Shown here: piece after piece, positions 44,972 to 55,228 of the stretch | Numbering within the stretch: position 1 is the stretch's first letter | Layout: each line of letters opens with the position of its first letter | NCBI GenBank assembly: GCA_963823895.1 | Contig: CAWGNG010000021.1 | Span: 124,001 to 188,000, forward strand | Direction of reading: 5' to 3' | DNA length: 64,000 bases | DNA from: G963675935 sp963823895 | Lineage (GTDB): Bacteria; Planctomycetota; Planctomycetia; Pirellulales; Thermoguttaceae | Position numbers and translations under genes: made by a program | The notes under the pieces: model-generated | Database searches by the model: none | Seen by the model: only the letters and a program-made list of their open reading frames with translations | Told to the model about the DNA's origin: nothing

Positions 44972-46759
44972 ATGCGACGGTATCTCCTGGTCGGCTGCAT
45001 CGTGTCCGTGTTGGCTCTGTGTTTGTCGTCCGCCGAGGCGGCGCCTGCGGCGAAAAAGGGGGCGAAGCCCGCGGCCAATAAGGCCGAAAAGAAAACGCTC
45101 GTCGTGGCGATGACGCTCGAAGGGGAGTACTCCGAAGGGCCGACCGCGCCGGGCGTGTTCGGCGACGTCAAGCCCACGCTGGCGAAGCTGATCGAGCGGC
45201 TCGACGCCGCTGCCGCCGACCAGAACGTGGCGGCGGTCTGGTTGAAGATCGACAACTTGGACATCGGCCGCGCGAAGGTCTACGAGATCCGCGGGGCGAT
45301 CGCTCGGCTGCGGAAGGCGCACAAGCCGGTGTACGCGCAACTGACGACCGCCGACTCGCGGCAGTACATGCTCGCCACGGCGTGCGATCGGGTGGCGATG
45401 CCGCCGTCCGGCGTCCTGCTGATTCCGGGCGTGCGGGCCGAAGTCACCTTCTTCAAGGGCCTGCTCGATAAGCTGGGGCTGCAATTCGACGTCTTGAAGA
45501 TGGGCAAGTACAAAGGCGCCGCCGAGCCCTTCAGCCGCAAGGACATGAGCAAGCCCCTGCGCGAAAGCTACGAGTCGCTGGTTGACGACTTCTATCAGGA
45601 CCTGATGGGAGTGATCGCCGCCGACCGGCATCTGAAGGACTACCAGGTCAAGACGTATGTCGATCGCGGTCTGTTTACCGCGCCCGACGCGAAGAAGGCC
45701 GGCCTGATCGACAACGTGCTCTACGCCGATCAACTCGAAGACCAGATCAAGAAGGACGTCAAGGGGAAGAAGGTCGAGATCGTCAGCGACTACAAGAAGA
45801 ACAAGATTGAATCCGATTTCTCCGGCTTGGGCGGCATGATGAAGTTGATCGAGATTTTCACCGGCGGGAAGCTGTCGTCGGCGGCCAGCAAGAAGCCGAA
45901 AATCGCGGTGGTTTACGCGGTCGGCCCGATCATGGAGGGCAAAGGCGACGGGGGAATGTTCGGCTCCGCGGTGATCGGCTCGACAACGATGGTGGCCGCG
46001 ATCAAGAAAGCGGCCGACAATCCGAAGGTGGTCGCCATCGTGCTGCGGATCGATAGCCCCGGAGGATCGGCGGTGGCCAGCGATCTGATTTGGCGCGAGA
46101 CGGTCCATGCCAAGAAGCCGGTGATCGCCAGCATGAGCGACGTGGCCGGCAGCGGCGGATACTACATCGCCATGGGGGCCAAGAAGATATATGCCGCCCC
46201 TAGCACTCTGACCGGCTCGATCGGCGTGATCGGCGGCAAACTGGTAACCCGCGGGCTGTACGGCAAACTGGGCCTGAATACCGAAGTGATCTCCCGCGGC
46301 GCCAACAGCGGGGCGATGTCGTCGAATCAGCCGTTCACCCCCGGCGAGCGGAAGGTATGGATGGAACTGTTGGAGGACACGTACCACCAGTTCGTCAGCA
46401 AGGCCGCCGAAGGCCGCAAGATGAGCTACGACCACCTGCAAGAGTTGGCCCAGGGCCGCGTCTATGCGGGCGTGACCGCCAAGAAACTCGGCCTGATCGA
46501 CGAGATCGGCACGTTGCAGGACGCGATTGCGGCGGCAAAGACGGCAGCGGGCCTGAAGGCCGACGCCGACGTCGAACTGTTGACGCTGCCCGAGCCGAAA
46601 ACGATCTTCGAGCAACTCTTCGGCGACCAGTCGGCCTCGACCGACTCCGACTCGCTGCTGGCCGAGGGCATCCGCTTGCTGCAACAATCGAAGATGCTCC
46701 GCCAGATGCTCTCGCAGCCGGTCCTGATGTGGATGCCTTATGAGGTGCAGGTGAAGTAG
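44972..46759 (+). CDS. sppA: Signal peptide peptidase SppA, 67-kDa type
   Basis: A membrane-associated Ser/Lys protease that degrades leftover signal peptides. It has 595 residues and a signal or anchor segment (MRRYLLVGCIVSVLALCLSS). The two tandem SppA domains carry the split catalytic pair: Lys181 in KYKGAAEPFSRKD (N-domain) and Ser394 in DVAGSGGYYIAMGA (C-domain). These match E. coli Lys209 and Ser409. IVLRIDSPGGSAVASDLIW and TLTGSIGVIGGKLVTRG are the oxyanion and dimer-loop regions. The length is normal. The gene stands between a repeat cluster and the Uma2 gene. Confidence 0.93.
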   Translation: MRRYLLVGCIVSVLALCLSSAEAAPAAKKGAKPAANKAEKKTLVVAMTLEGEYSEGPTAPGVFGDVKPTLAKLIERLDAAAADQNVAAVWLKIDNLDIGRAKVYEIRGAIARLRKAHKPVYAQLTTADSRQYMLATACDRVAMPPSGVLLIPGVRAEVTFFKGLLDKLGLQFDVLKMGKYKGAAEPFSRKDMSKPLRESYESLVDDFYQDLMGVIAADRHLKDYQVKTYVDRGLFTAPDAKKAGLIDNVLYADQLEDQIKKDVKGKKVEIVSDYKKNKIESDFSGLGGMMKLIEIFTGGKLSSAASKKPKIAVVYAVGPIMEGKGDGGMFGSAVIGSTTMVAAIKKAADNPKVVAIVLRIDSPGGSAVASDLIWRETVHAKKPVIASMSDVAGSGGYYIAMGAKKIYAAPSTLTGSIGVIGGKLVTRGLYGKLGLNTEVISRGANSGAMSSNQPFTPGERKVWMELLEDTYHQFVSKAAEGRKMSYDHLQELAQGRVYAGVTAKKLGLIDEIGTLQDAIAAAKTAAGLKADADVELLTLPEPKTIFEQLFGDQSASTDSDSLLAEGIRLLQQSKMLRQMLSQPVLMWMPYEVQVK

Positions 46760-46875
46760 AATAAAATGCAGTGTTGGTTAAGAGAAGAAATGTCGCAGTA
46801 GCCAGGAGCCAACGCTCCCGGCTATTGCGGTGCGAGACTGGAAACCTGAGCAACGAAAACGCCGACTGGTGCGCC

Positions 46876-47427
46876 ATGAGTACGACAACGCTTGTAACGG
46901 CCGAGCAACTCCTCTACATGCCGAACGACGGCTTCCGCTACGAACTCATTGCCGGAGAAGTCAAGAAAATGTCACCAGCCGGTTGGAAGCATGGTTTAAT
47001 TGCGGGACGATTGCACGGTTGGCTCGGCCGGCACGTCGAGGACCACGGCTTGGGTGCCCTTTTTGAGGGTGACACAGGGTTTCTGCTAGCCTCCGATCCC
47101 GATACTGTCCGCGCGCCCGACATCGCCTTCGTTTGCCGTGAACGGCTTTCCGCCGAAACGCCGACCGAAGCTTTTTGGCCCGGTCCTCCCGATTTGGCGG
47201 TGGAGGTCATCTCGCCGGGCGATACGGTACACGAGGTTGACGAGAAAGTGAAGAGCTGGCTAGATGCCGGCACGCGGATGGTTTGGGTGATCGACCCGAA
47301 GTGGCGGAGCGTGACGGTCTATCGTTCGGCCGCCCGCGTCACCGTGTTGACCGAAAACGACGAGCTTTCCGGCGAGGAAGTCATCGAAGGCTTCCATTGC
47401 GTCGTCGGCGAACTGTTTGCCGCGTAG
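46876..47427 (+). CDS. Uma2-family (DUF820) putative endonuclease
   Basis: A 183-residue member of the PD-(D/E)xK nuclease-like Uma2 family, abundant in planctomycetes and cyanobacteria. The ATG at 46876 starts the family sequence (LVTAEQLLYMPNDGFRYELI, GEVKKMSP). The active-site-like acidic and basic residues are seen in RAPDIAFVCRERL, LAVEVISPGDTVHEVDEKVK and WLDAGTRMVWVIDP. An in-frame extension upstream crosses a small repeat (GTAGCCAGGAGCC..., 46798-46829) and is not included. Role unknown. Confidence 0.88.
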   Translation: MSTTTLVTAEQLLYMPNDGFRYELIAGEVKKMSPAGWKHGLIAGRLHGWLGRHVEDHGLGALFEGDTGFLLASDPDTVRAPDIAFVCRERLSAETPTEAFWPGPPDLAVEVISPGDTVHEVDEKVKSWLDAGTRMVWVIDPKWRSVTVYRSAARVTVLTENDELSGEEVIEGFHCVVGELFAA

Positions 47428-47514
47428 GCGATCGGCCCGCAAGGCCATTCTGCCCCTTGATTTGATAGGCTCGCCCCCAACGGCGATATTTCCACGTCGA
47501 AGTGAACCACGACG

Positions 47515-49366
47515 ATGTCCAAAATCAACCGCCGGCGGTTTCTGCGAACGACGACCACGATTGCCGTATCGGGTCTTACGGTGCGATTCAGTCTGGCGGA
47601 GGACGCGGCGTCACGGAATGCTCCTTTGGCCGGGCAATTTCGCGGTCGATTGAGCGCGGTGAAGACGCTCCCGCCTTCGGCGACGCCTCGACCCGACGAC
47701 TTGGATTTGTCGGCGATGGCCAAGGCCGCGCTCAATTATCTGCGGGGAAATCCCGAGCCGCGGCGGGATTACGAGTGCCGTTTCTCGCTGGGGCTCTTGG
47801 GAATTCCCAACACCGTTCCGCTGTTGCCGTCCAACCGCTGGGGATTCGACCCCGTGTCTCTCGGCGACACCGACTGCCGCATGGAATGGCAATACGCCCA
47901 CATGCGCGAGATGTCGGGCCAGAAGGAGGCCGACGCCGTCGAGCGCGGCGTTCGCGCGAGTGCGGGGCTATCTGCACGACGACGATCACCTCGGTTGGAT
48001 CAATCCCGGCGCCTATGTCGGCGAAGCGATCGAAGGAGAATGGGTCGGCACGTGGACGACGGCCAAACTTCTCTACAGCATGGCTGAGGAGTTCCAGCGG
48101 ACCGGCGATCGAGCCGTTCGCCGCCGTGCCCGGCAGACGTTCGTTGCTCTCAAGGGCCTCGCGCTTTGGGACGGTCCGCGCGCGTATTACCCCGGTCTTG
48201 CCCCGTTCAAAGACGGCCAGTGGCTGCGGAGCGGCTGGTGTGCCGATCACAGCCGGAACTATCCGTTTATTGTCGAGCCGTGCGTGCGCTATTACGAAGC
48301 GACGGGCGATTCCGAGGCATTGGACTTCGCCAAGGCGGTGACCGAGGGCTTCTTGGCCGGCAGTCAGAAGGACCAACGCGAGTTGCGGGTCGATCCGCGG
48401 ACCGGGGCCTTCCTGGGCCACACGCACATCCACACCCATGCGGCGTGGGGCGTAGCACATCTGGGCGCGATTCTCAAGGAGCCCCGCTATCTCGATTGGG
48501 CCCGCAAAGTCTATGATTTCGTCTTGAGCCAAGGGACCGATTATGGTTGGTATCCCGAGTCGATGCCGTCGTCGGGGCGGGCGGAGGTCTGCGCGGTCGG
48601 CGACATGGTGAGCCTGGGGTCGTGGCTCGCCCGTGGCGGCCGGCCGCATTACTGGGATCACGTCGAGCGCACCGTCCGCAACGAACTTCGGCGTGCGCAA
48701 TTTTCGCTCACCCCCGCGTTCTTACGGCTTTTCCGCGAGATTCACCGGGAGAAGCCCAAGGAAGTCGTTGACGGGGCGATCGCGGAACTCCGCCGATTGG
48801 AAGGCGGATTTGTCGCGCAGCCCACCTACAACGACTGGGTAGGCTATCCCAATAACCCAAAACTGGGCACGCCGGGCATGAACAATAACGGCGTCCAGAT
48901 GATGGGCTGTTGTCCGCCGGAAGGAATGCGCGGACTTTGGGAGGCGTGGTCGGGCGCGGTGATCGAGCGGCCGGAGGGCGTGCTGGTCAATATGACCATC
49001 AACCGCGACCATCCCGCCGCCAAAGTCGAGACTTATGCCGCCGAATCCGGCGGGTTGCGGGTAATCGTTCGCAAGCCGGGAAAGTTCTTGCTCCGTCCCC
49101 CGGCCTGGGCCGCACGCGACGGGGTTCGCTTGACCCGCAACGGCGGCGGCGTGCCGGTTTCCTGGGCGGGGCCGGCCGGCGCCTACGTGCTCTGTGACAA
49201 CGCGGCGGCCGGAGAACAACTCGGTCTGAGGTGGCCGGTGCCGGTTTTCCAGCAGACATTCGCGCCGCAGGGCGCTGCCGGTCAAAATCGGCCGCTGGTC
49301 GTCGGTTGGACCGGAAATCGCGTCGATGCCATTGAGCCGCGGGGAAAGTACCTGCCGATGTTCTAG
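47515..49366 (+). CDS. Tat-exported GH127-like glycoside hydrolase, frameshifted
   Basis: A secreted (alpha/alpha)6 protein resembling beta-L-arabinofuranosidases (GH127/DUF1680 group). The N-terminus MSKINRRRFLRTTTTIAVSG is a twin-arginine signal. The frame ends near 47955 (EADAVERGVRA) and the protein continues at RVRGYLHDDDHLGWINPGAY in the next frame, running unbroken to 49366. One extra base explains this. The conserved Cys cluster MMGCCPPEGMRGLWEAW and the trailing beta domain (LLRPPAWAARDGVRLTRNGG) fit the family. The catalytic Cys/Glu pair cannot be assigned with certainty. Confidence 0.75.
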
Positions 49367-49424
49367 CGGGCCGCAGATTCTCCTCAAAGCGGGCGGCTGA
49401 CGGTGTACAGGGCTATTCAACCCT

Positions 49425-49458
49425 GGAAAAATCCCTTACATTGTTCTCGGATTTTTCC
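49425..49458. promoter_or_regulatory. Inverted repeat upstream of the act-cox operon
   Basis: GGAAAAATCC (49425-49434) and GGATTTTTCC (49449-49458) are perfect complements separated by 14 bases, about 110 bases before actA. It could be an operator, or a weak terminator for the preceding gene. No -35/-10 or sigma-54 match was found with confidence. Confidence 0.4.
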
Positions 49459-49565
49459 TGATGCCCATCAGTGGGCGTCACGGCTAGCATTGCTTCCGGG
49501 CTGATTCGCCGCTCGCTGGTGCTGGCGGTTCGTGCCGGGGTGACTGCTGAACTTGGGAGCTATGG

Positions 49566-50225
49566 ATGCCGCAGCTCTTCCCAGCCAGGATGAACGTGCT
49601 GGCACGTGTTAGCCTCTTCGGCAGCCCTTTCTTGCTGGCCGCCTTGGTCTGGGGCGGGCTGGTCTACACGCAATCTTCCTATGGAACCGGAATGGGGCAG
49701 TCGATCGTGCAGCCGGTCCCCTTCAGCCATCAGCACCACAACGGCGTTCTGGGGATCGACTGCCGCTATTGCCATACGACGGTCGAAAATTCCGCCTTCG
49801 CCGGAATCCCGCCGACGAAGGCCTGCATGAACTGCCACAGCCAAATTTGGGTCGGCAGTCCGATGCTCGAACCCGTCCGCGAAAGCTATCGATCGAAAAA
49901 GTCGCTGCGTTGGCATCGCGTCTACGATTTGCCGGGCTTCGTCTACTTCGACCACAGCATCCACGTGCAGAAGGGGGTCGGCTGCTCGACGTGTCACGGC
50001 CGGGTCGACGAAATGCCCTTCACGTACCAGGAGCCGACGCTGCTGATGCAGTGGTGTCTCGACTGCCATCGCAATCCGGCCGAGAACGTCCGCCCGCGCG
50101 AAGAGGTGTTCAACATGAAGTACCAGCAGCCCGGCAATCAGCAGCAGTTGGGGCGGAAGCTGGTTGAGCAATACAAGATCAAGGATTCCAAGACGATCAC
50201 CAGTTGCACGACATGCCACCGATGA
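49566..50225 (+). CDS. actA: Alternative complex III subunit ActA, pentaheme cytochrome c
   Basis: The membrane-anchored multiheme subunit of alternative complex III, which takes electrons from the quinol oxidation site. GGGAG about eight bases before the ATG at 49566 supports the start. An N-terminal membrane anchor (VLARVSLFGSPFLLAALVWG) is followed by five CxxCH heme sites: CRYCH, CMNCH, CSTCH, CLDCH and CTTCH. The pattern FSHQHH and the FDHSIHVQKGVG region supply distal His ligands. The 219-residue length and position fit ActA. The stop overlaps the ATG of actB (ATGA). Confidence 0.93.
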   Translation: MPQLFPARMNVLARVSLFGSPFLLAALVWGGLVYTQSSYGTGMGQSIVQPVPFSHQHHNGVLGIDCRYCHTTVENSAFAGIPPTKACMNCHSQIWVGSPMLEPVRESYRSKKSLRWHRVYDLPGFVYFDHSIHVQKGVGCSTCHGRVDEMPFTYQEPTLLMQWCLDCHRNPAENVRPREEVFNMKYQQPGNQQQLGRKLVEQYKIKDSKTITSCTTCHR

Positions 50226-53200
50226 AGCACGGGAAGGAATCGACGCCGCCAAACGAGAAGCCGCAACCGCCGGTTGCGCCGTTTGGGAATCGCTATTGGC
50301 GCAGCATCGAAGAACTGGCGCGGCTGTCGGGAACTTCCCATCCGAGCGAAACGCCCCCCGATTGCAATCGGGGGGCTTTGCAGAGCGGCAATAATCTCTC
50401 AGGGCTCGCCGCAACCGGCGAGTTCGAGACTTTGTTGCGAAATTCCTTTGTAGGAGGCGACTCCTGTCGCCGATTTCACGCCGAAAACGCCGGGAATCGG
50501 CGACAGGAGTCGCCTCCTACAGAAGACCACGGCCCCGGCACGTGGCTCGACGGCGTCAGTCGGCGGCAGTTCCTGGCGCTGATGGGGGCGTCGCTGGCCT
50601 TGGCGGGCTTGAGCGGCTGCTCGGTGAAACCCGCCCCGTCGGGCGAGATCGTCCCTTACGTCGATCCGCCCAAGGACATCACGCCGAGCCATCCCTTGTT
50701 CTTCGCCACCACGATGACCATGAACGGCAACGCCGTCGGCTTGCTGGCCGAAAGCCACGAGGGCCGGCCGACGAAGATCGAGGGCAATCCCGATCATCCC
50801 GCCAGCCGCGGCGGCACCGACGTCTTCCACCAGGCCTCGGTGTTGACGCTCTACGATCCGGACCGCTCGAAAACCGTCACCAGCCAGGGCAAGGGCTTCA
50901 CTTGGGACGACGCGCGGAAGGCGATTCGCCCGGCCATAGAGAAGCAGCGGCGTGAGCGAGGCGCGGGGCTGCGGCTGCTGACTGAAACCGTCGTATCGCC
51001 GACGCTGGCCGAGCAGATTGAGCAACTGTTGAAAGATTTGCCGGAGGCGAAGTGGCACGTCTACGAGCCGATCCACCGCGACACGGCCTGGCGCGGGCGC
51101 AGATGGCCTTCGGCGAAGCGGTCAATCCGGCCTACGATTTCAGCAAAGCCGACGTGGTGCTGTCGCTCGACGCCGATTTCCTGCAATGCTCGCCGGGAAA
51201 TCTCCGCTACGCGGCCGACTTCATGGAACGGCGACGGGTGCGAACCACCGCGGAAAACGCCGCAACCGCCGGGATGAACCGCCTGTACGTCGCCGAAACC
51301 GCCGTCACTTGCACCGGGGCGAAGGCCGATCATCGGCTGGCCCTGCGGCCGAGCCGGATCGAAGCCGTCGCCCGAGCGATTGCGGCGAAACTCGGCATGG
51401 ACGTGGGCGGCGACGCCGGCGGCACGGAGGAGAAGTGGGTTTCGGCCGTTGCCGCTGATCTCGAAGCGCATCGCGGCCGCTGCCTCGTCCTGGCCGGAGA
51501 CCGGCAGCCGCCGCAGGTCCATCTGTTGGCCCATGCCATGAACGATCGACTCGGCAACGTCGGCCAGACGGTGGCGTATACGCCGCCGATCGACGCGAAG
51601 CCCGGCGACCGCACCGAATCGCTCCGCGAATTGGTGCATGACATGGAGCGAGGCCGGGTCGAAGTGCTCGTGATCCTCGGCGGCAATCCGGTCTACAACG
51701 CCCCGGCTGATTTCGATTTCGCCGCGAAGTTGAAGAAAGTGCCGCTGTCGATCCGTCACGGCCTGTACGAGGACGAAACCTCGCGGCAATGCCAGTGGCA
51801 CCTGCCCGAGACGCATTACCTGGAGGCGTGGAGCGACGCGCGGGCGTACGACGGCACGGCCTCGATCGTGCAACCGCTGATCCAGCCGCTCTATGACGGC
51901 CGCTCGGCGCACGAGTTGATCGCGATGCTGGCCGGCGGCGTACAAGTCACCGGCCACGAGATCGTCCGCGCGCACTGGCGGCGGCAATGGGAAGAGCGAC
52001 ACGAGCAGGGCGGCTTCGAGCCCTTCTGGCAGAAAGTGCTGCACGATGGGCTGATTCCCGACACGGCGCTGAAGCCGAAGAGCGTGAAGTTGAAGGACCG
52101 CTGGCGAAAGTCGTTGGACGCGGCCTTTTCGGGAAAGGGGCCAGGGGCTAGGGGTCAGGGGCCAGGGGCCAGGGGGACGGGGGACGGGGGACGGGATTCA
52201 GAATCTGCAAATCTGCAAATTTCAGATTCGCAAATCTCAAATCTTCAGATTTCAAATCTTCAAATCTCAAATCTCCAAATCCCAAATTCCTCCAACCAAC
52301 TCAGCCCTAATTTCAAACCCGTTCCCAAGGAAGTAGCCGACGCCGAGGACTTGGAACTCCTCTTCCTGCCCGACCCGACAATCTACGACGGCTCGTGGGC
52401 GAACAATGGCTGGCTTCAGGAATTGCCGAAGCCGCTGACGAAACTGGCCTGGGGCAACGCGGCGATCATCAGCCCGGCGACGGCCAAGCGGCTCAAGGTC
52501 GAGCAGGGCAGTTACGCGCACGGCGGCGAGCACGGTGGATATTGGATGCCCGTGCTGGAACTGCAACTCGGCGACGGCAAGTTGTCACTGCCGGCGTGGA
52601 TCATGCCCGGCCAGGCCGACAACACGGTGACGGTCTATCTGGGCCACGGCCGCGAGCAGGCGGGCCAGATCGGCGGAAGCGGCGGCGAGACGATCGGCTT
52701 CAACGCTTATCGCCTCCGCACGGCCGATCAGCCCTGGTTCGCCCCGGGCGTGCAGGTGGTTTTGACCAGCGCGACGGAGATGGTCGTCTGCACGCAAGAG
52801 CATCATTCGATGGAAGGCCGCGAGCCGGTGCGCAGTGCGACGCTGGATAAGTTCCGCAAGGATCCGAAGTTCGTCGAGCAGGAGGACTTCGAGCACGAGC
52901 ACGGCGAAGTGAAGATTCCGCGAAAGGAGATCACGCTCTACAAATCGTTTGATTACGCCCCGCCGAAAGAGCGTTGGGGGATGTCGATCGACTTGACGGC
53001 CTGCATCGGCTGTCATGCCTGCGTGGTGGCGTGTCAGGCGGAGAACAACATTCCCGTGGTGGGCCGAGACCAGACGAGCCGCGGCCGCGAGATGCACTGG
53101 ATTCGCGTCGATCGTTACGTGGAGGGGACGGCGGAGAGCCCCGCCGCGTTCCATTTTCAGCCGGTGCCGTGCATGCACTGCGAGAACGCCCCCTGCGAAT

Positions 53201-53679
53201 ACGTCTGCCCGGTCGAGGCGACGGTCCACAGCGCCGAGGGGCTCAACGAGATGGTCTACAACCGTTGCGTGGGGACGCGGTTCTGCTCGAACAATTGCCC
53301 CTACAAGGTGCGGCGTTTTAATTTCCTCGCCTTCTCCGATTACAAGACCGAGACCCGCCGGCTGCAATACAATCCCGACGTGACGGTTCGCTCGCGGGGA
53401 GTGATGGAGAAGTGTAGTTATTGCGTGCAGCGGATTCGCCGCGGCGAGATCGACGCCGAGATGGCCGATCGGCCGTTGATCGATGGAGAGGTCGTCACTG
53501 CCTGCCAGGCCGCCTGTCCGACCGCCGCGATCACGTTCGGCGACATGAACGATGCGAAGAGCAAAGTGCGGCGGGCAAAGGACTCGCCGCTGAATTACGC
53601 CCTGTTGGGCGATGAGAACACGCAGCCGCGAACGACGTACCTGGCGGAGTTGCGGAACCCGAATCCCGAAATTGAGTAA
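50222..53679 (+). CDS. actB: Alternative complex III subunit ActB, molybdopterin-like/4x[Fe-S] protein, with in-frame repeats and one frameshift
   Basis: The large exported Fe-S subunit of ACIII. The ATG at 50222 overlaps the actA stop. A Tat-type signal appears late (DGVSRRQFLALMGASLALAG). The usual block between RYWRSIEELA and this signal is split by a GCCCCCCGATTGCAATCGGG palindrome (50353-50376) and a TGTAGGAGGCG palindrome (50449-50521), leaving TGEFETLLRN between them. The frame breaks near 51090; the protein resumes at RAQMAFGEAVNPAYDFSKAD, and one missing G (TGGGCGC to TGGCGC) would mend it. About 50 residues at 52130-52300 come from low-complexity repeat DNA. The C-terminal quarter binds four clusters (CIGCHACVVACQ, CMHCENAPCEYVC, CVGTRFCSNNC, CSYC...CQAAC). 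Confidence 0.9.
50449..50521. repeat. In-frame palindromic repeat, TGTAGGAGGCG family, inside actB
   Basis: Arms TGTAGGAGGCGACTCCTGTC and its complement surround a loop of about 25 bases. Translated as FVGGDSCRRFHAENAGNRRQ. The same family is intergenic at 7138, 17881 and 37794. Confidence 0.9.
52130..52300. repeat. In-frame low-complexity repeat inside actB
   Basis: A G-rich part (GGGGCCAGGGGCTAGGGGTC and similar, 52137-52195) is followed by an AT-rich part of repeated CAAATCT / CAGATTT words (52198-52295). It is translated in frame as GPGARGQGPGARG then ISNLQISNLQISNLQ. GC content drops sharply compared with both sides. Confidence 0.9.
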
Positions 53680-53688
53680 TAACTCACC

Positions 53689-53784
53689 TTGGGGTGGCAG
53701 TTCAACTGCCACCCCAACGGAGAATCCCGAACTGGAATCGTAGCGGAATTCACGTTGGGGTGGCAGTTGAACTGCCACCCCAAC
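53689..53784. repeat. Two GTTGGGGTGGCAGTT palindromes between actB and actC
   Basis: Perfect or near-perfect palindromes at 53689-53717 and 53754-53784 are separated by a unit that partly repeats (TGGAATCGTAGCGGAAT occurs before each end). The same palindrome, with C for T, is inside the glycerate kinase gene at 12306-12336. It lies between the actB stop and the actC start and could form strong hairpins in the operon mRNA. Confidence 0.9.
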
Positions 53785-53815
53785 AGAAGCCTCAACAGAG
53801 TGGAATCGTAGCGGA

Positions 53816-55228
53816 ATGGCCACTAGCAGCAGCGAAAAACGAGACGAGGCGTGCCCGAGCCCGAGCGGCGTCGATCGGCCCAACTATGTTCCCGTCGGCC
53901 ACGATCTGACCTCGGTGACGGAGCATATCAGCGGGCTGGTGCTCACGCGGCCGACCGGCCGGGGCTGGCTCGGCTTCTTCGGCTTCAGCAACGTGCTGTT
54001 GGTTGTGCTCCTGGTGGCGGTCGCCTATTTGCTCGTCGTGGGCGTGGGCATCTGGGGCATTCAGATTCCGAACGGCTGGGGCTTCGCCATCACCGATTTC
54101 GTCTGGTGGATCGGGATCGGCCACGCCGGCACGCTGATTTCGGCCTTCCTGCTGCTGATGCACCAGAAATGGCGAACGTCGATCAACCGCATCGCCGAGG
54201 CGATGACGATTTTCGCCGTGATGTGCGCCGGCCTGTTTCCGCTGCTGCACATGGGCCGGCCGTGGTTCTTCTACTGGCTCTTGCCTTACAAGGACACGAT
54301 GGGTTTGTGGCCGCAGTTCCGCAGCGCACTGGTTTGGGACGTTTTCGCCGTGAGCACGTACTTCACCGTGTCGCTTTTGTTCTGGTACATGGGCATGATT
54401 CCCGATCTGGCCACGCTCCGCGACCGCGCCAAGCACCGATTGGTGAAGATCATCTACGGCGTTCTGGCCCTGGGTTGGCGGAACTCGGCGCGGCATTGGC
54501 ACCGATTTGAAATGGCGTATCTGCTGTTGGGCGGGCTGGCCACTCCGCTGGTGATCTCGGTGCATTCGGTGGTCAGTTCCGATTTCGCCGTTTCGATGAT
54601 GCCGGCCTGGCACGAGACGGTCTTTCCGCCGTACTTCGTGGCAGGGGCGATCTTCTCCGGCTTTGCGATGGTGCTGCTGTTGTGCGTGCCGATCCGCCGC
54701 TTCTACCGGCTCACCGCCTTCATCACCATCGACCATCTCGACGTGATGGCCAAGTTGGTGCTGGCCACCAGCCTGCTGACCTCCTACGGCTACCTGAGCG
54801 AGCAGACGCTCGCCTGGTACAGCCACGACAAGGTCGAATGGTACACGTACTGGTTCCGGATCTCGCACTTCGGCCAGTATGCCGTCATCACGTGGATATT
54901 GTTCTTTTGCAACACGATCGCGCCGCAGATCTTCTGGTTCCGCTCGATGCGGAGGAAGGAATCGGTGCTGGTGCTGGTGTCGCTGCTGGTGCTGGTCGGC
55001 ATGTGGCTGGAGCGGTACATGATTATCACGACCAGTCTCAGCCGCGACTATCTGCCGTCGTCGTGGGGCTTCTTCAAGCCGACGATCTGGGACTTCTTGA
55101 CCTATATCGGCTCGGTCGGCGTGTTCTTGGCGGCCTTCCTGTTGTTTGCGCGGTTTGCGCCGCTTCTGTCGATGTCGGAGACGAAGGCCTTGCTGCCCGG
55201 CGCCCACGGGCCGGAGGTGGGACGATGA
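53816..55228 (+). CDS. actC: Alternative complex III subunit ActC, NrfD/PsrC-like quinol-site protein
   Basis: An integral membrane subunit with about ten helices and the likely quinol-oxidising site, together with ActA and ActB. After a polar N-terminus come ITDFVWWIGIGHAGTLISAF, LFPLLHMGRPWFFYWLLPY and SALVWDVFAVSTYFTVSLL, the NrfD-type core. MAYLLLGGLATPLVISVHSV, RISHFGQYAVITWILFFCN and the late SLSRDYLPSSWGFFKPTIWD are typical of ActC. 470 residues, uninterrupted. The stop (TGA at 55226-55228) overlaps the actD start. Confidence 0.95.
   Translation: MATSSSEKRDEACPSPSGVDRPNYVPVGHDLTSVTEHISGLVLTRPTGRGWLGFFGFSNVLLVVLLVAVAYLLVVGVGIWGIQIPNGWGFAITDFVWWIGIGHAGTLISAFLLLMHQKWRTSINRIAEAMTIFAVMCAGLFPLLHMGRPWFFYWLLPYKDTMGLWPQFRSALVWDVFAVSTYFTVSLLFWYMGMIPDLATLRDRAKHRLVKIIYGVLALGWRNSARHWHRFEMAYLLLGGLATPLVISVHSVVSSDFAVSMMPAWHETVFPPYFVAGAIFSGFAMVLLLCVPIRRFYRLTAFITIDHLDVMAKLVLATSLLTSYGYLSEQTLAWYSHDKVEWYTYWFRISHFGQYAVITWILFFCNTIAPQIFWFRSMRRKESVLVLVSLLVLVGMWLERYMIITTSLSRDYLPSSWGFFKPTIWDFLTYIGSVGVFLAAFLLFARFAPLLSMSETKALLPGAHGPEVGR

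Noticed and set aside
52130..52300. Possible group II intron or phage fragment in actB
   Set aside because: No intron boundary or conserved RNA domain; the tract is simple repeated words kept in frame.
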